Below are positions 16,289 through 25,502 of a stretch of DNA of 64,000 nt, piece after piece (the first letter of the stretch is position 1; every line of letters begins with the position of its first letter). Origin of the DNA: Desulfuromonas sp. AOP6 (GTDB lineage: Bacteria; Desulfobacterota; Desulfuromonadia; Desulfuromonadales; SZUA-540); NCBI RefSeq assembly GCF_009731355.2, contig NZ_AP022810.1:1516001-1580000 (forward strand). The letters are read 5' to 3'. The position numbers and the translations under genes are program-made. Under the pieces are notes generated by a model that searched no databases, was not told where the DNA came from, and saw only the letters and a list, made by a program, of their open reading frames with translations.

Positions 16289-17368
16289 ATGGGGAAGGAA
16301 AAAGGCGGGCTCGACAATTTGCGTCATCGAATCGATGCCATTGATGACGACATCCTCTCTCTTCTGAATGAGAGGGCCAAGATTGTCATCGAAGTCGGCA
16401 AGACCAAAGAGGGGGACAGGCAGGAATTTTACGTTCCCAGTCGCGAGATGGCTATCTATCAGCGGTTGACCGCCAAGAATCCTGGACCCTTTCCTTCAGA
16501 AGCCATTCGCCGGGTCTTCCGGGAGATCATTTCGGCCTCTCTGGCTCTTGAACACCCAATGAAAGTGGCCTTTCTAGGGCCACAGGCGACCTTCACCCAT
16601 GCTGCCGCCCTTCAACAGTTCGGCCTCTCCGCACAACTGGTGGCGCAGAAGAGTATTCCGGCCGTTTTTGACGAGGTACTGCGTGGCAGATGCCATTATG
16701 GCGTTGTTCCCGTCGAAAATTCGACGGAGGGTGTCGTCTCCCACACCCTCGACATGTTCATGGATTCCGACCTGCAGATTAACGCGGAAGTGCTGCTTGA
16801 AATATCTCATGATCTGCTCTCCCTCTCGGGTGACCTTGACCGCGTCAGGAAAGTGGTGTCCCATCCTCAGGCCCTGGCCCAATGCCGGCAATGGCTGGAA
16901 GACAACCTGCCGGATATTCCCCTGGTCGATGTCGGCAGCACCGCCTTGGCGGCTCAGATGGTGGCCGAAGATGATTCCGCCGCCGCCATTGCCAGTGAAA
17001 TGGCCGCTTCCCTTTACGGACTGCGGGTAGCCAAAAAGAAAATCGAGGACAATCCGAACAATTACACGCGTTTTCTGGTGATTGGAACGAAAAGGCCGGC
17101 ACGAAGCGGGCAGGACAAAACATCCATCATGTTCAGTGTCAAGGACGAACCTGGCATTTTGTACCGAATGCTTGAGCCTTTCAGCACACGCAAGATCAAC
17201 CTTTCCAAAATCGAAAGCCGGCCGCTGAAGAAAAAAGCCTGGGAGTACATCTTTTTTCTCGATATTGAAGGGCACCTGGAGGACGACAGGGTGAAAGAGG
17301 CCGTTGAAGATTTGCGTCAGTATTGCCAGTTTCTCAAGGTTCTTGGCTCTTATCCGAGAATCCGTTAA
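16289..17368 (+). CDS. pheA: Bifunctional chorismate mutase / prephenate dehydratase (P-protein)
   Basis: A 359-residue enzyme taking chorismate through prephenate to phenylpyruvate, the committed route to phenylalanine. Residues 1-90 are an AroQ chorismate mutase (LRHRIDAIDDDILSLLNERA, EFYVPSREMAIYQRL). Residues about 91-270 are the dehydratase (VAFLGPQATFTHAAA, GVVPVENSTEG, NNYTRFLVIG, which holds the catalytic TRF). Residues about 280-355 form a regulatory ACT domain with the phenylalanine-binding motif ESRPLKKKAWEY. ATG 16289 follows CAGGGGG. tyrA starts 9 bases after the stop. Feedback by Phe is expected from the ACT domain. Confidence 0.97.
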   Translation: MGKEKGGLDNLRHRIDAIDDDILSLLNERAKIVIEVGKTKEGDRQEFYVPSREMAIYQRLTAKNPGPFPSEAIRRVFREIISASLALEHPMKVAFLGPQATFTHAAALQQFGLSAQLVAQKSIPAVFDEVLRGRCHYGVVPVENSTEGVVSHTLDMFMDSDLQINAEVLLEISHDLLSLSGDLDRVRKVVSHPQALAQCRQWLEDNLPDIPLVDVGSTALAAQMVAEDDSAAAIASEMAASLYGLRVAKKKIEDNPNNYTRFLVIGTKRPARSGQDKTSIMFSVKDEPGILYRMLEPFSTRKINLSKIESRPLKKKAWEYIFFLDIEGHLEDDRVKEAVEDLRQYCQFLKVLGSYPRIR

Positions 17369-17377
17369 GGGTGAAGG

Positions 17378-18262
17378 ATGTCGTTTGAAATGAAAGATAA
17401 CCCGGTTTTTATTCCCAGGCTGGCCGTGATCGGTGTTGGTCTCATCGGTGGATCCCTGGCTCTGGCCTTGAAGGAGGCCAAGGTCGTTGGAGAGGTTGTC
17501 GGCATCGGGCGAGGGCTCGCCAATCTGGAAAAAGCCCTCGATTTGGGTGTTGTTGACCGTATCGAACAGGACCCCTGTGTCGGCGTCGCCGACGCCGATC
17601 TCGTTTTCCTGGCCACCCCCGTCTGTTCCCTGGAAGCTGTTGCGGCGACGATAGCGCCGTCTATGAAGCGTGGGGCGGTGTTGACTGACGGGGGGAGCGT
17701 CAAAGCCGAGGTCGCCCGATCCATAGAGCCGCTGATGCCTGAAGGCGTCCATTTTGTTCCAGGTCATCCCATCGCCGGGACTGAAAAAAGCGGGGCCGAA
17801 GCAGCTTTTGCCACACTCTACCAAGGTAAACGCTGCATTCTTACTCCGACTGACGCCACCAACCCCGCGGCGCTGAATCTGGTGAGAAAGGTCTGGGAAA
17901 TTGCCGGAAGCGAAGTCGTGCTCATGGACGTGGAAAAGCATGACCGTATACTAGCGGCTATCAGTCATCTCCCCCATATGGTTGCCTATTCCCTGGTCAA
18001 CTCCGTCAGTTCCTACGATCGTTATCCAGAAAACATACTGGTATACTCGGCTGGGGGCTTTCGTGATTTTACCCGCATCGCCTCTTCCGATCCTACGATG
18101 TGGCGTGACATTGCCATGACCAACAAAGACGCCCTCGTTGAAATGATGGAGAATTTCGAAGCCTGTTTCGCCGAACTGAAGAAGGATGTCCGGGATGGCG
18201 ACGGCGAGAAGCTTTTCGAGTTTTTCATGCGCTCCAAGAAGAGCCGTGACGCCATCCTCTGA
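17378..18262 (+). CDS. tyrA: Prephenate (or arogenate) dehydrogenase
   Basis: NAD(P)-dependent enzyme of tyrosine synthesis, 294 residues. The Rossmann start VIGVGLIGGSLALALKEAK has the GxGxxGGS fingerprint; DADLVFLATPV, DGGSVK and PGHPIAGTEKSGAEAA (the histidine and hydroxyl-binding region) follow, and the helical C-terminal half carries KHDRILAAISHLPHM. There is no fused chorismate mutase or ACT domain. It is cotranscribed with pheA and followed by aroA 54 bases on, so the block runs from EPSP to Phe and Tyr precursors. NAD versus NADP, and prephenate versus arogenate preference, cannot be read from sequence with confidence. Confidence 0.95.
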   Translation: MSFEMKDNPVFIPRLAVIGVGLIGGSLALALKEAKVVGEVVGIGRGLANLEKALDLGVVDRIEQDPCVGVADADLVFLATPVCSLEAVAATIAPSMKRGAVLTDGGSVKAEVARSIEPLMPEGVHFVPGHPIAGTEKSGAEAAFATLYQGKRCILTPTDATNPAALNLVRKVWEIAGSEVVLMDVEKHDRILAAISHLPHMVAYSLVNSVSSYDRYPENILVYSAGGFRDFTRIASSDPTMWRDIAMTNKDALVEMMENFEACFAELKKDVRDGDGEKLFEFFMRSKKSRDAIL

Positions 18263-18316
18263 GTACCCATGCCCCTAATGGTCCGACCACATCCTTTTGT
18301 TTGAGGGAGTTTTCAT

Positions 18317-19609
18317 ATGTCACAATCAAGAACAGTGAATCCGTCTTCAGGGTTGAACGGGGAGATTACCGTCCCTGGCGATAAATCCATTTCTCATCGT
18401 TCCATCATGTTGGGTTCTTTGGCCGATGGGGTCACGTTGGTACATGGATTTCTGCATGGGGAAGATAATCACGCTACCCTCAACGCTTTTCGGTCCATGG
18501 GTGTTGAGATTGAAATTTTGCCCGGCGATATCCTCAAAATACATGGGCGAGGGTTGGACGGTCTAAAAGAACCCCAGGATGTGATCGACTGCGGCAATTC
18601 GGGAACGACCATCCGTCTGATGACCGGCCTGCTGGCAGGCCAGCAGTTTTTCAGTGTTCTCACAGGCGATCGCTATCTGCGCAAGAGACCCATGCGAAGG
18701 GTGGTAGAGCCTCTTTCCCGAATGGGGGCACGTATTTGGGGGCGACAGGGGGGACAGTTGGCGCCTTTGGCGCTACAGGGAGGGAAGTTGGAGGGCCTCG
18801 ACTATGATTCTCCCATCGCTAGCGCCCAGGTAAAGTCAGCGCTGCTCCTGGCCGGCCTTTACGCGGAGGGTCCCACCACGGTGAAGGAGCCGCATCTTTC
18901 CCGGGACCACAGCGAGCGCATGTTGTCTTATTTCGGGGCCAGGGTAGAGCCATTTGACGGAGGAGTACGGATATTCCCCAGGCCAGACCTGAAAGGTCGT
19001 GAAGTCCATGTCCCCGGGGATATCTCCTCGGCTGCCTTTTTCATGGTAGCAGCCCTGGTGACCCCTGGTTCCGACCTGCTTATTCGCAATGTCGGGATCA
19101 ACCCGACCCGTAGTGGTATCATCGACATTCTGCAGGCTATGGGAGGTGATTTGACCATACTGGATCCCCGCGAGCATTCCGGCGAACCAGTCGCCGATAT
19201 CCATGTCAAAAGCAGTGTCCTGCAAGGCATCGACATCGGAGGAGAACTGGTGCCGAGGGCTATCGATGAGTTCCCCGTTGTCAGTGTTGCTGCCTGTTTT
19301 GCCCAGGGTCAGACGGTTATTCGCGACGCCCGTGAACTGCGTGTCAAGGAAACGGATCGCATTGCGGCGATGACATCGGAACTCACAAAGCTTGGCGCCC
19401 TCATTGAGCCACGGGAAGACGGCATGGTCGTTACGGGTGGGCATCCGTTATGCGGGGGAGAGGTTACCTCCCATGGCGATCATCGCATAGCCATGAGCAT
19501 GGCCATCGCCGCCCAGGTTGCCTCCGGACCGGTAACGGTTGACGATGTGCGGTGCACATCTACATCGTTTCCCGATTTTTGGGAATTGCTCGACAGTGTT
19601 CGTAGCTAA
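18317..19609 (+). CDS. aroA: 3-phosphoshikimate 1-carboxyvinyltransferase (EPSP synthase)
   Basis: Shikimate-pathway enzyme joining shikimate 3-phosphate and phosphoenolpyruvate, 430 residues. Motifs: GDKSISHRSIMLGSLA near residue 22, the PEP site DCGNSGTTIRLMTGLL, RKRPMRRVVEPL, SAQVKSALLLAGL, and ELRVKETDRIAAM plus DHRIAMSMAIA in the C-terminal half. The LLAGQ stretch after the PEP site resembles class II rather than class I (E. coli type) enzymes. Start ATG 18317 follows GAGGGAG. It lies between tyrA and cmk, the common order in this bacterial group. Confidence 0.97.
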   Translation: MSQSRTVNPSSGLNGEITVPGDKSISHRSIMLGSLADGVTLVHGFLHGEDNHATLNAFRSMGVEIEILPGDILKIHGRGLDGLKEPQDVIDCGNSGTTIRLMTGLLAGQQFFSVLTGDRYLRKRPMRRVVEPLSRMGARIWGRQGGQLAPLALQGGKLEGLDYDSPIASAQVKSALLLAGLYAEGPTTVKEPHLSRDHSERMLSYFGARVEPFDGGVRIFPRPDLKGREVHVPGDISSAAFFMVAALVTPGSDLLIRNVGINPTRSGIIDILQAMGGDLTILDPREHSGEPVADIHVKSSVLQGIDIGGELVPRAIDEFPVVSVAACFAQGQTVIRDARELRVKETDRIAAMTSELTKLGALIEPREDGMVVTGGHPLCGGEVTSHGDHRIAMSMAIAAQVASGPVTVDDVRCTSTSFPDFWELLDSVRS

Positions 19610-19666
19610 TCGTGCATGAGCCCTTATCTGTCTGTCTTTTATTGGGTCTATGTTGGAGTCTGCTAA

Positions 19667-20362
19667 GTGAAAAAAGAATTGATTGTAGCCATAGATGGAC
19701 CCTCGGGTGCCGGCAAGAGCACCCTGAGCAAGCGACTTGCCGGAGAACTGGGGTATATCAACATCGATACCGGCGCCATGTACCGGGCCTTTGCCCTTGC
19801 CGCCCGGAATGAAGGGGTTGATCCTGCTGACGAGGCGGGCCTGGCCCTCCTTTGCCCCCAAGTCCTGATCGAATTCTCCCGAGAAGATGGACAGGAGAAG
19901 GTTTTTCTTAATGGAGAGGATGTCACCACTAAAATCAGGACCCCCGAAATCAGTCTACTTACTTCCCGGATAGCTGCCTGCCCTGCCGTTCGACACACCA
20001 TGGTCGATCTCCAACGGCGCATGGGCGCGAAGGGTGGTGTGGTGCTGGAGGGGCGTGACATCGGCACGGTGGTCTTCCCGAAAGCAGAGGTAAAGTTCTT
20101 TCTCGTGGCCACTCCAGAGGAACGTGGACGGCGACGCTATGAGGAGTTAAAAGCCAAGGGACTGGAGGTCGGTCTCGATCAGACCATTGCCGAGGTGGAA
20201 AAGCGTGATGCCGATGACAGTTCCCGCGCCGAGGGGCCCCTGCTTCAGGCCGATGATGCCATCCCTATCGATACCACTCGGATGACTATCGATGAAGTTC
20301 TTGCCGAAATGCTTCGCGTTGTTCAGCGTGTTCTAGCGGCAGAACGGGAGGCTGAGATCTAA
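19667..20362 (+). CDS. cmk: Cytidylate kinase
   Basis: Phosphorylates CMP and dCMP with ATP, 231 residues. P-loop AIDGPSGAGKSTLSKRLA at residues 5-22, then YINIDTGAMYRAFALAA (CMP site), LLTSRIAACPAVR, GVVLEGRDIGTVVFP and the lid LVATPEERGRRRYEEL. Start is GTG 19667. The stop is 2 bases before the ispH start, so the two are coupled. The cmk-ispH-rpsA order is seen in several lineages; ispH and S1 are even fused in some clostridia. Confidence 0.96.
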   Translation: MKKELIVAIDGPSGAGKSTLSKRLAGELGYINIDTGAMYRAFALAARNEGVDPADEAGLALLCPQVLIEFSREDGQEKVFLNGEDVTTKIRTPEISLLTSRIAACPAVRHTMVDLQRRMGAKGGVVLEGRDIGTVVFPKAEVKFFLVATPEERGRRRYEELKAKGLEVGLDQTIAEVEKRDADDSSRAEGPLLQADDAIPIDTTRMTIDEVLAEMLRVVQRVLAAEREAEI

Positions 20363-20364
20363 GC

Positions 20365-21204
20365 ATGAAGATCGTTCTGGCAAAGAGCGCCGGTTTTTGC
20401 TTCGGTGTCAAACGGGCGACCAGCATGGCATTCGACTCTGCTGCTTCCCATCCACGCATCTGTTCGCTGGGACCCATCATTCATTCACCACAGCTGGTCA
20501 AAAAGCTTGAAGAAGAGGGCGTGAGCGTGGTGGACCGTGTGGAAGATATCCGGGATGGGGCTGTTATCATCCGTTCGCATGGTATAACGGCCAATGAGAT
20601 GGCAGACATCGCTACCAAGGGATTGGAGGTCGTTGATGCGACCTGTCCTTTTGTCAAAAAGGCACAGGATCATGCCGCCATGCTCAGCTCAGAAGGGTAT
20701 GTGGTTGTTCTCGTTGGCGAGGAGGAACACCCTGAAGTACAGGGCATAGTCTCTTATGCCGCCGGCGTTAATGTTTATGTCGTCCCGGATCAGGAAAAGG
20801 CTGAAGGGATCCCACGCAGCAAGAAAATAGGCGTGGTGGCGCAGACAACCCAACCTTTCGAGAACCTGCGCCAGGTTGTCGACGTCTGCTTGCGGAAAAG
20901 TAAGGAGCTCCGTGTTTTCAATACGATCTGTGACGCAACTTCGGTCCGTCAGAGTGAGGCCAGAGATATTGCCAGGCAGGTCGATCTTATGTTGGTCATC
21001 GGCGGATTTAACAGTGCCAACACAAACCGTCTGGCCCAACTCTGTACTGAGATCCAGCCGAGGACCTATCATGTTGAAACCGCAAACGAAATCGAGTCCT
21101 CCTGGTTTGAGGGAGTTAAAACCGTTGGAGTTACTGCCGGAGCCTCAACGCCGCAGTGGATCATCGATGAAGTTTTGGATCGGGTTTCAGGACTGAAAAA
21201 ATAA
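20365..21204 (+). CDS. ispH: 4-hydroxy-3-methylbut-2-enyl diphosphate reductase
   Basis: Last enzyme of the MEP isoprenoid pathway, a [4Fe-4S] reductase giving IPP and DMAPP; 279 residues. The three cluster cysteines are in KSAGFCFGVKRA, DATCPFVKKAQ and NTICDATSVRQSEA. Substrate-binding histidines appear in GPIIHSPQ and VGEEEHPEVQG, with the catalytic Glu in the usual place. GGFNSANTNRLAQLC and TAGASTPQWIIDEV complete the fold. Start ATG 20365 lies 2 bases after cmk. Confidence 0.97.
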   Translation: MKIVLAKSAGFCFGVKRATSMAFDSAASHPRICSLGPIIHSPQLVKKLEEEGVSVVDRVEDIRDGAVIIRSHGITANEMADIATKGLEVVDATCPFVKKAQDHAAMLSSEGYVVVLVGEEEHPEVQGIVSYAAGVNVYVVPDQEKAEGIPRSKKIGVVAQTTQPFENLRQVVDVCLRKSKELRVFNTICDATSVRQSEARDIARQVDLMLVIGGFNSANTNRLAQLCTEIQPRTYHVETANEIESSWFEGVKTVGVTAGASTPQWIIDEVLDRVSGLKK

Positions 21205-21305
21205 AATAATTTGTTTTTCTAAAGGCTTTGTGCTAAGTTTCGTCGTCGTGGCCGTGGCCATACTGTCTGAAAATGACAGGAAATTCGCTAGGGGGTAACA
21301 CTTTA

Positions 21306-23042
21306 ATGGTGGAAAACAAAGAAAACGTAAACGAACTGATGGAGAACGAAGACGAGTTTGGGAGCATGGAAGAAAGCTTCGAAGCCCTTTTTGAGAACAG
21401 CCTCAAGGAATTGAAGGCGGGAAACGTGGTCACCGGCACCATCGTTCAGGTCAACCCTGATTCGGTTGTCGTCGATGTTGGCGGAAAATCGGAAGGTCTT
21501 ATTCCGATCGCCGAATTTCTTGACGATAACGGCCAGGTGAAGACCGATCTCAAAGTTGGCGATCAGTTCGACGTTTTGATAGAGCGTACTGAAAATGAAA
21601 ACGGTCTGATCAGCCTCTCGAAAGAAAAAGCTGATCGGATGAAGATATGGAATACCCTGGAAGAAGGGGCCGATGTCGAAGGACGTATCGTTTCCCGTAT
21701 CAAGGGCGGACTCTCGGTGGATATCGGCGTAATCGCATTTCTCCCCGGTTCGCAGGTCGATCTTCGCCCTGTGCGCAATCTCGACAAGATGATCGGTGAA
21801 ACTTATAAATTCAAAATCATTAAGCTTAACAAGCGCCGTGGCAACATCGTGCTCTCTCGTCGTGTCCTTCTCGAAGATCAGCGGGAAAACCTCCGCGCCG
21901 ACACCCTCGAAAAGCTGGAAGAGGGCCAGGTTTTTGAAGGCATTGTCAAGAATCTCACTGACTATGGCGCCTTTATCGACCTTGGCGGCATTGATGGCCT
22001 GCTTCATATCACCGACATGTCTTGGGGCCGGGTCAGCCATCCCTCCGACATTCTGTCAGTCGGCGATAAAACCAAAGTCAAGGTGCTGAAGTTTGATCGT
22101 GAAAAAGAGCGCGTCTCTCTTGGCCTCAAGCAAATCACGCCTGACCCTTGGCTTGAAGTCGAGTCCAGGTACCCCGTTGGCATGCGCGTGACTGGCAAGG
22201 TCGTCAGCCTTACGGATTATGGCGCGTTTGTTGAGTTGGACGAAGGCGTTGAAGGTTTGATTCATGTCTCTGAAATGAGCTGGACCAAACGGATCAAACA
22301 TCCCAACAAGGTGCTCAGCATCGGTGAAGAAGTTGAATCTGTTGTGCTCGCTCTGGATATTGCCAACCGTCGTATTTCCCTTGGTCTCAAGCAGGTTGAG
22401 CCCAATCCCTGGGATGTGATTGGTGAGAAATTCCCCGCTGGCACCGTTATCGAAGGGCAGGTCAAGAACATCACCGATTTTGGAATCTTTGTCGGCGTTG
22501 ATGAAGGGATCGACGGTCTGGTCCATATCTCTGACCTTTCCTGGACCAAGCGGATCAAGCATCCTTCTGAAGTTTACAAAAAAGGCGATATCGTTAAAGC
22601 GGTTGTTCTTAACATTGACCGCGAAAACGAGCGATTCTCCCTCGGTATCAAACAGCTGGCCATGGATCCTTGGGAAACCATCCCCACTCGGTACGCCCCT
22701 GGGACCATTATCCGTGGCAAAGTCACTTCCGTAACTGATTTCGGCATTTTTGTGGAAGTTGAAGAAGGTATCGAAGGCCTGATTCACGTCTCTGAAATCA
22801 GCAAGGAAAAAATTGACTCTCCTAAGAGCTTTGCCAATGTCGGGGATGAACTCGAGGCTGTTGTGCTCAATGTTGATACATCTGACCGCAAAATCGCTCT
22901 CTCTGTTAAACATCTGGCTAATCAGAAAGAGAAAGCCGAGGTCGACGCTTTCCTTGGTGCGCAAAAGAGTGCAACCTCCAATTTTGGAGATCTGTTGCAG
23001 GGTGCCTTGAGCAAGGCCGGCGAAGACAAGTCTGAAGACTGA
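21306..23042 (+). CDS. rpsA: 30S ribosomal protein S1
   Basis: mRNA-binding protein of the small subunit, 578 residues with six S1 domains: two divergent ribosome-docking ones (starting GNVVTGTIVQVNPDSVVVDV and GADVEGRIVSRIKGGLSVDI) and four RNA-binding ones (for example GQVFEGIVKNLTDYGAFIDL and GTIIRGKVTSVTDFGIFVEV). I chose ATG 21306 because GGGGG stands about 10 bases upstream; an in-frame ATG at 21273 lacks such a site. The N-terminal 30 residues are very acidic. The size matches proteobacterial S1. A GC-rich hairpin follows the gene. Confidence 0.97.
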   Translation: MVENKENVNELMENEDEFGSMEESFEALFENSLKELKAGNVVTGTIVQVNPDSVVVDVGGKSEGLIPIAEFLDDNGQVKTDLKVGDQFDVLIERTENENGLISLSKEKADRMKIWNTLEEGADVEGRIVSRIKGGLSVDIGVIAFLPGSQVDLRPVRNLDKMIGETYKFKIIKLNKRRGNIVLSRRVLLEDQRENLRADTLEKLEEGQVFEGIVKNLTDYGAFIDLGGIDGLLHITDMSWGRVSHPSDILSVGDKTKVKVLKFDREKERVSLGLKQITPDPWLEVESRYPVGMRVTGKVVSLTDYGAFVELDEGVEGLIHVSEMSWTKRIKHPNKVLSIGEEVESVVLALDIANRRISLGLKQVEPNPWDVIGEKFPAGTVIEGQVKNITDFGIFVGVDEGIDGLVHISDLSWTKRIKHPSEVYKKGDIVKAVVLNIDRENERFSLGIKQLAMDPWETIPTRYAPGTIIRGKVTSVTDFGIFVEVEEGIEGLIHVSEISKEKIDSPKSFANVGDELEAVVLNVDTSDRKIALSVKHLANQKEKAEVDAFLGAQKSATSNFGDLLQGALSKAGEDKSED

Positions 23043-23064
23043 GTCTTGCTGACGATGACCATCT

Positions 23065-23094
23065 GGAGCCCCCGTCCACCAAGGCGGGGGCTCC
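23065..23094 (+). terminator. GC-rich hairpin after rpsA
   Basis: GGAGCCCCCG (23065-23074), 10-base loop, CGGGGGCTCC (23085-23094): a perfect 10-bp stem. No T-run follows, so it is either a Rho-assisted end or a 3' stabiliser; sppA begins 20 bases later. Confidence 0.5.
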
Positions 23095-23113
23095 TCCATC
23101 TCAGGCGATTTAC

Positions 23114-24004
23114 ATGAAAAAAAGACCATTCTTGATGGCCCTTATTGTCCTTGGAGCCATCTTTCTTTTTTTTCTTCTCCTTGTTGGCATCATATCCAGC
23201 ATGACCGGAACATCGACTTCTCTGTCCATCGGTGAAAAAATCGGTGTTGTCGAAGTCAGGGGAGCCATTACCGCGTCCGAAGAAGTCACTCTGCGGCTGG
23301 TACAGCTGCGCGAAGACAACAGCATAAAGGCTGTGGTGTTGCGTGTTGATTCCCCTGGTGGCGGGGTAGGGCCGTCGCAGGAAATCTATACAGAAGTTCA
23401 GAAATTAGCCCAAGTGAAGCCCGTTGTTGTTTCCATGGGATCCGTCGCGGCCTCAGGTGGGTATTATATCGCCATCCCTGCGCATCAGATTGTCGCCAAT
23501 CCTGGAACCATAACGGGTAGTATTGGTGTCATTATGGAGTTCACCAATTTTCAGGAACTTCTTCAGAAGATAGGGCTTAAAAGTCAGGTTGTGAAAAGTG
23601 GTGAGCATAAGGATATCGGTTCCCCTGTTCGTCCCATGACCCCCGATGATAGGCAGATTCTACAGTCTCTAATTGATGATGTTCACTCCCAATTTGTTTC
23701 AGCTGTGGCTCAAGGCCGTGATCTTCCGCTTGATCAAGCCAAAGTATTGGCCGATGGGCGGATTTATACGGGCAGACAGGCTCTTGATGCCGGGCTTGTG
23801 GATAGGCTTGGCAATATGCAGGATGCTATCGATCTCGCGGCTGAATTGGCCAATATTGATGGTAAACCTCGCGTCGTCTATCCCCGTGAATCCAAACCAA
23901 AAATTTTAAACTATCTTGTTGAGGAAACCTTTAATTCTTTGCGGCAAGGACTGCAGGAACAATCTCTTGGCGGGATGCAATTTATCTGGGAAGGTTTAAA
24001 TTAG
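23114..24004 (+). CDS. sppA: Signal peptide peptidase SppA (short form)
   Basis: Inner-membrane serine protease that degrades cleaved signal peptides, 296 residues. An N-terminal anchor (about 7-31, FLMALIVLGAIFLFFLLLV) precedes one S49 protease domain: VLRVDSPGGGVGPSQEIY, the serine nucleophile in GSVAASGGYYIA, and the catalytic lysine in VVKSGEHKDIGSP. With a single domain it resembles the half-length, homo-oligomeric SppA of Bacillus and many deltaproteobacteria rather than the double-length E. coli enzyme. ihfB follows after 13 bases, so they share a transcript. Confidence 0.95.
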   Translation: MKKRPFLMALIVLGAIFLFFLLLVGIISSMTGTSTSLSIGEKIGVVEVRGAITASEEVTLRLVQLREDNSIKAVVLRVDSPGGGVGPSQEIYTEVQKLAQVKPVVVSMGSVAASGGYYIAIPAHQIVANPGTITGSIGVIMEFTNFQELLQKIGLKSQVVKSGEHKDIGSPVRPMTPDDRQILQSLIDDVHSQFVSAVAQGRDLPLDQAKVLADGRIYTGRQALDAGLVDRLGNMQDAIDLAAELANIDGKPRVVYPRESKPKILNYLVEETFNSLRQGLQEQSLGGMQFIWEGLN

Positions 24005-24017
24005 GAGGCATGTTGTC

Positions 24018-24299
24018 ATGACTAAAAGTGAGTTGATCGAGCGTTTGTCTTTTGAAAGTACCTCTCTCAACAAAAAAGAATCTGAACTGATCGTCAATAC
24101 TATTTTTGACAGTATTGGTGGGGCTTTGATAGACGGTGAACGCGTCGAAATTCGTGGTTTTGGTTCTTTCACTGTTCGCGAAAGAGATGCTCGCGAGGCC
24201 CGTAATCCGAAAAGTGGTGAAATTGTAAAGATTTCTTCCAAAAAAACGCCCTTTTTCAAAACAGGTAAAGAACTCAGAGAAAAAGTCAACACGGATTGA
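24018..24299 (+). CDS. ihfB: Integration host factor beta-type DNA-bending protein
   Basis: A 93-residue HU/IHF-family protein. The start MTKSELIERL is the IhfB signature, and the arm region GFGSFTVRERDAREARNPKSGE contains the R-NP motif with the intercalating proline. The C-terminal helix FKTGKELREKVN is typical. An AGGAGG site lies 9 bases before ATG 24018. The order rpsA-sppA-ihfB echoes rpsA-ihfB of enterobacteria. The alpha partner is not in the window. Confidence 0.93.
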   Translation: MTKSELIERLSFESTSLNKKESELIVNTIFDSIGGALIDGERVEIRGFGSFTVRERDAREARNPKSGEIVKISSKKTPFFKTGKELREKVNTD

Positions 24300-24371
24300 T
24301 TTTTTTGTCTTCAGATTTCAAAGAAATTTCCAGCGTCAACGCTCGCGCATTGAAAGTGTCATGTCCATAAG

Positions 24372-24406
24372 AAAAGCCCTGTCCATCTGCTATGGACGGG
24401 GCTTTT
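24372..24406 (+). terminator. Intrinsic terminator after ihfB
   Basis: AAAAGCCCTGTCCAT (24372-24386), 5-base loop, ATGGACGGGGCTTTT (24392-24406), 15 bp with one G-U pair. A/T-rich on both sides, so it could work in both directions. It closes the cmk-to-ihfB block. Confidence 0.75.
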
Positions 24407-24478
24407 GAATAGTAGATAATCAAGGTACTCTCTCATCTGCATTGCCGATAAGAGAGCCATTTCTATTTTGTTGGTTGG

Positions 24479-25420
24479 ATGGCAGGCGTTTTCGTGCCTT
24501 ACGGCAGGTTTCCTATGGTTTTTAGATTTGTGCCTCAGAAGGAACACACTGGACAGCGTATCGATCAATTTATCCCAGTCATTGACCCTTCCTTTTCTCG
24601 AAGCAAAATTCGCAAAATCATCGATATCGGCGGTGTTCATGTCGGCGGTCGGCGTCTTCGTAAATGTTCTTACCCAGTACAGGCCGGGGAGCGGATTGAA
24701 GTCCATGTGGATGGTCGTCCGCTGGAAATTTTTTCTCTCACGCCTGAAAACATAATTTACCAGGACCCCTATATTGTGGTCATCGAAAAGCCCCCCGGAG
24801 TCGAAACGCAACCAACTCCTGCCCGCTACAAAGGCACGCTTTATGAGGCTCTTCTCCGGTATCTTGCAAATCCATTTCGTCCTCAGGATACTCCCGAACT
24901 TGGTATGGTCCAACGTCTTGATCGCGATACATCCGGAATTCTTGTTTTCTCGACTCATGCCAGGTCTCACAAAAACCTGACACATTCTTTTGCTTCCCAT
25001 CAGGTCGAAAAACGGTATCTCGCTCTCGTCAGTGGACGACCCGAGAAGGAGCATGGAGAAATTCATTCATTCCTGGCGCGCAGAAGATCTGACAACCGCA
25101 TGAAATCTGTCGAAAGGGGAGGTAAGGAAGCAATAACCCGGTATCGCGTCCTGCAAACAATCTCCGGTTGCTCTTTGCTCGAAGTCGAAATTCTCACCGG
25201 TCGATCACACCAGATTCGTGTTCATCTAACAGAAGCCGGCCACCCCCTTCTCGGTGATACCCGATATGGCGGCCTTGATCATGTGGAGTCTTTGTCTGTC
25301 GGAAGGCAGATGCTCCATGCCTGGAAGATAGTCTTTCCTCACCCTGTTTATGGCGATGTTAAAGTATTGGAGGCACCTGTCCCTTCTGATATGAAAAGGG
25401 TGGTTGAGGAGCTCTCTTGA
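24479..25420 (+). CDS. RluA/RluD-family 23S rRNA pseudouridine synthase
   Basis: Isomerises uridine in structured RNA, 313 residues. An S4 RNA-binding domain (about 20-85: TGQRIDQFIPVIDPSFSRSK, VQAGERIEVHV) precedes the synthase domain with IIYQDPYIVVIEKPPGV, the catalytic aspartate in QRLDRDTSGILVFS, ALVSGRPEKEHGEI and TGRSHQIRVHLTEAGHPLLG. The exact target is not predictable. The start is uncertain: ATG 24479 has a weak ribosome site and ATG 24515 (MVFRFVPQ) is an alternative that keeps the whole S4 domain. Confidence 0.92.
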   Translation: MAGVFVPYGRFPMVFRFVPQKEHTGQRIDQFIPVIDPSFSRSKIRKIIDIGGVHVGGRRLRKCSYPVQAGERIEVHVDGRPLEIFSLTPENIIYQDPYIVVIEKPPGVETQPTPARYKGTLYEALLRYLANPFRPQDTPELGMVQRLDRDTSGILVFSTHARSHKNLTHSFASHQVEKRYLALVSGRPEKEHGEIHSFLARRRSDNRMKSVERGGKEAITRYRVLQTISGCSLLEVEILTGRSHQIRVHLTEAGHPLLGDTRYGGLDHVESLSVGRQMLHAWKIVFPHPVYGDVKVLEAPVPSDMKRVVEELS

Positions 25421-25502
25421 ACTGACCTGGTTGTTGTGCCGCATAAGCCTGGAAATCATGCTTTGTCTTGTCGGAACGATCCGAATTCTTTAAGGAAGTG
25501 TC

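Noticed and set aside
16574-17941. A 455-codon open frame antisense to pheA and tyrA
   Set aside because: It crosses two clearly coding genes on the other strand and shows no recognisable domain.
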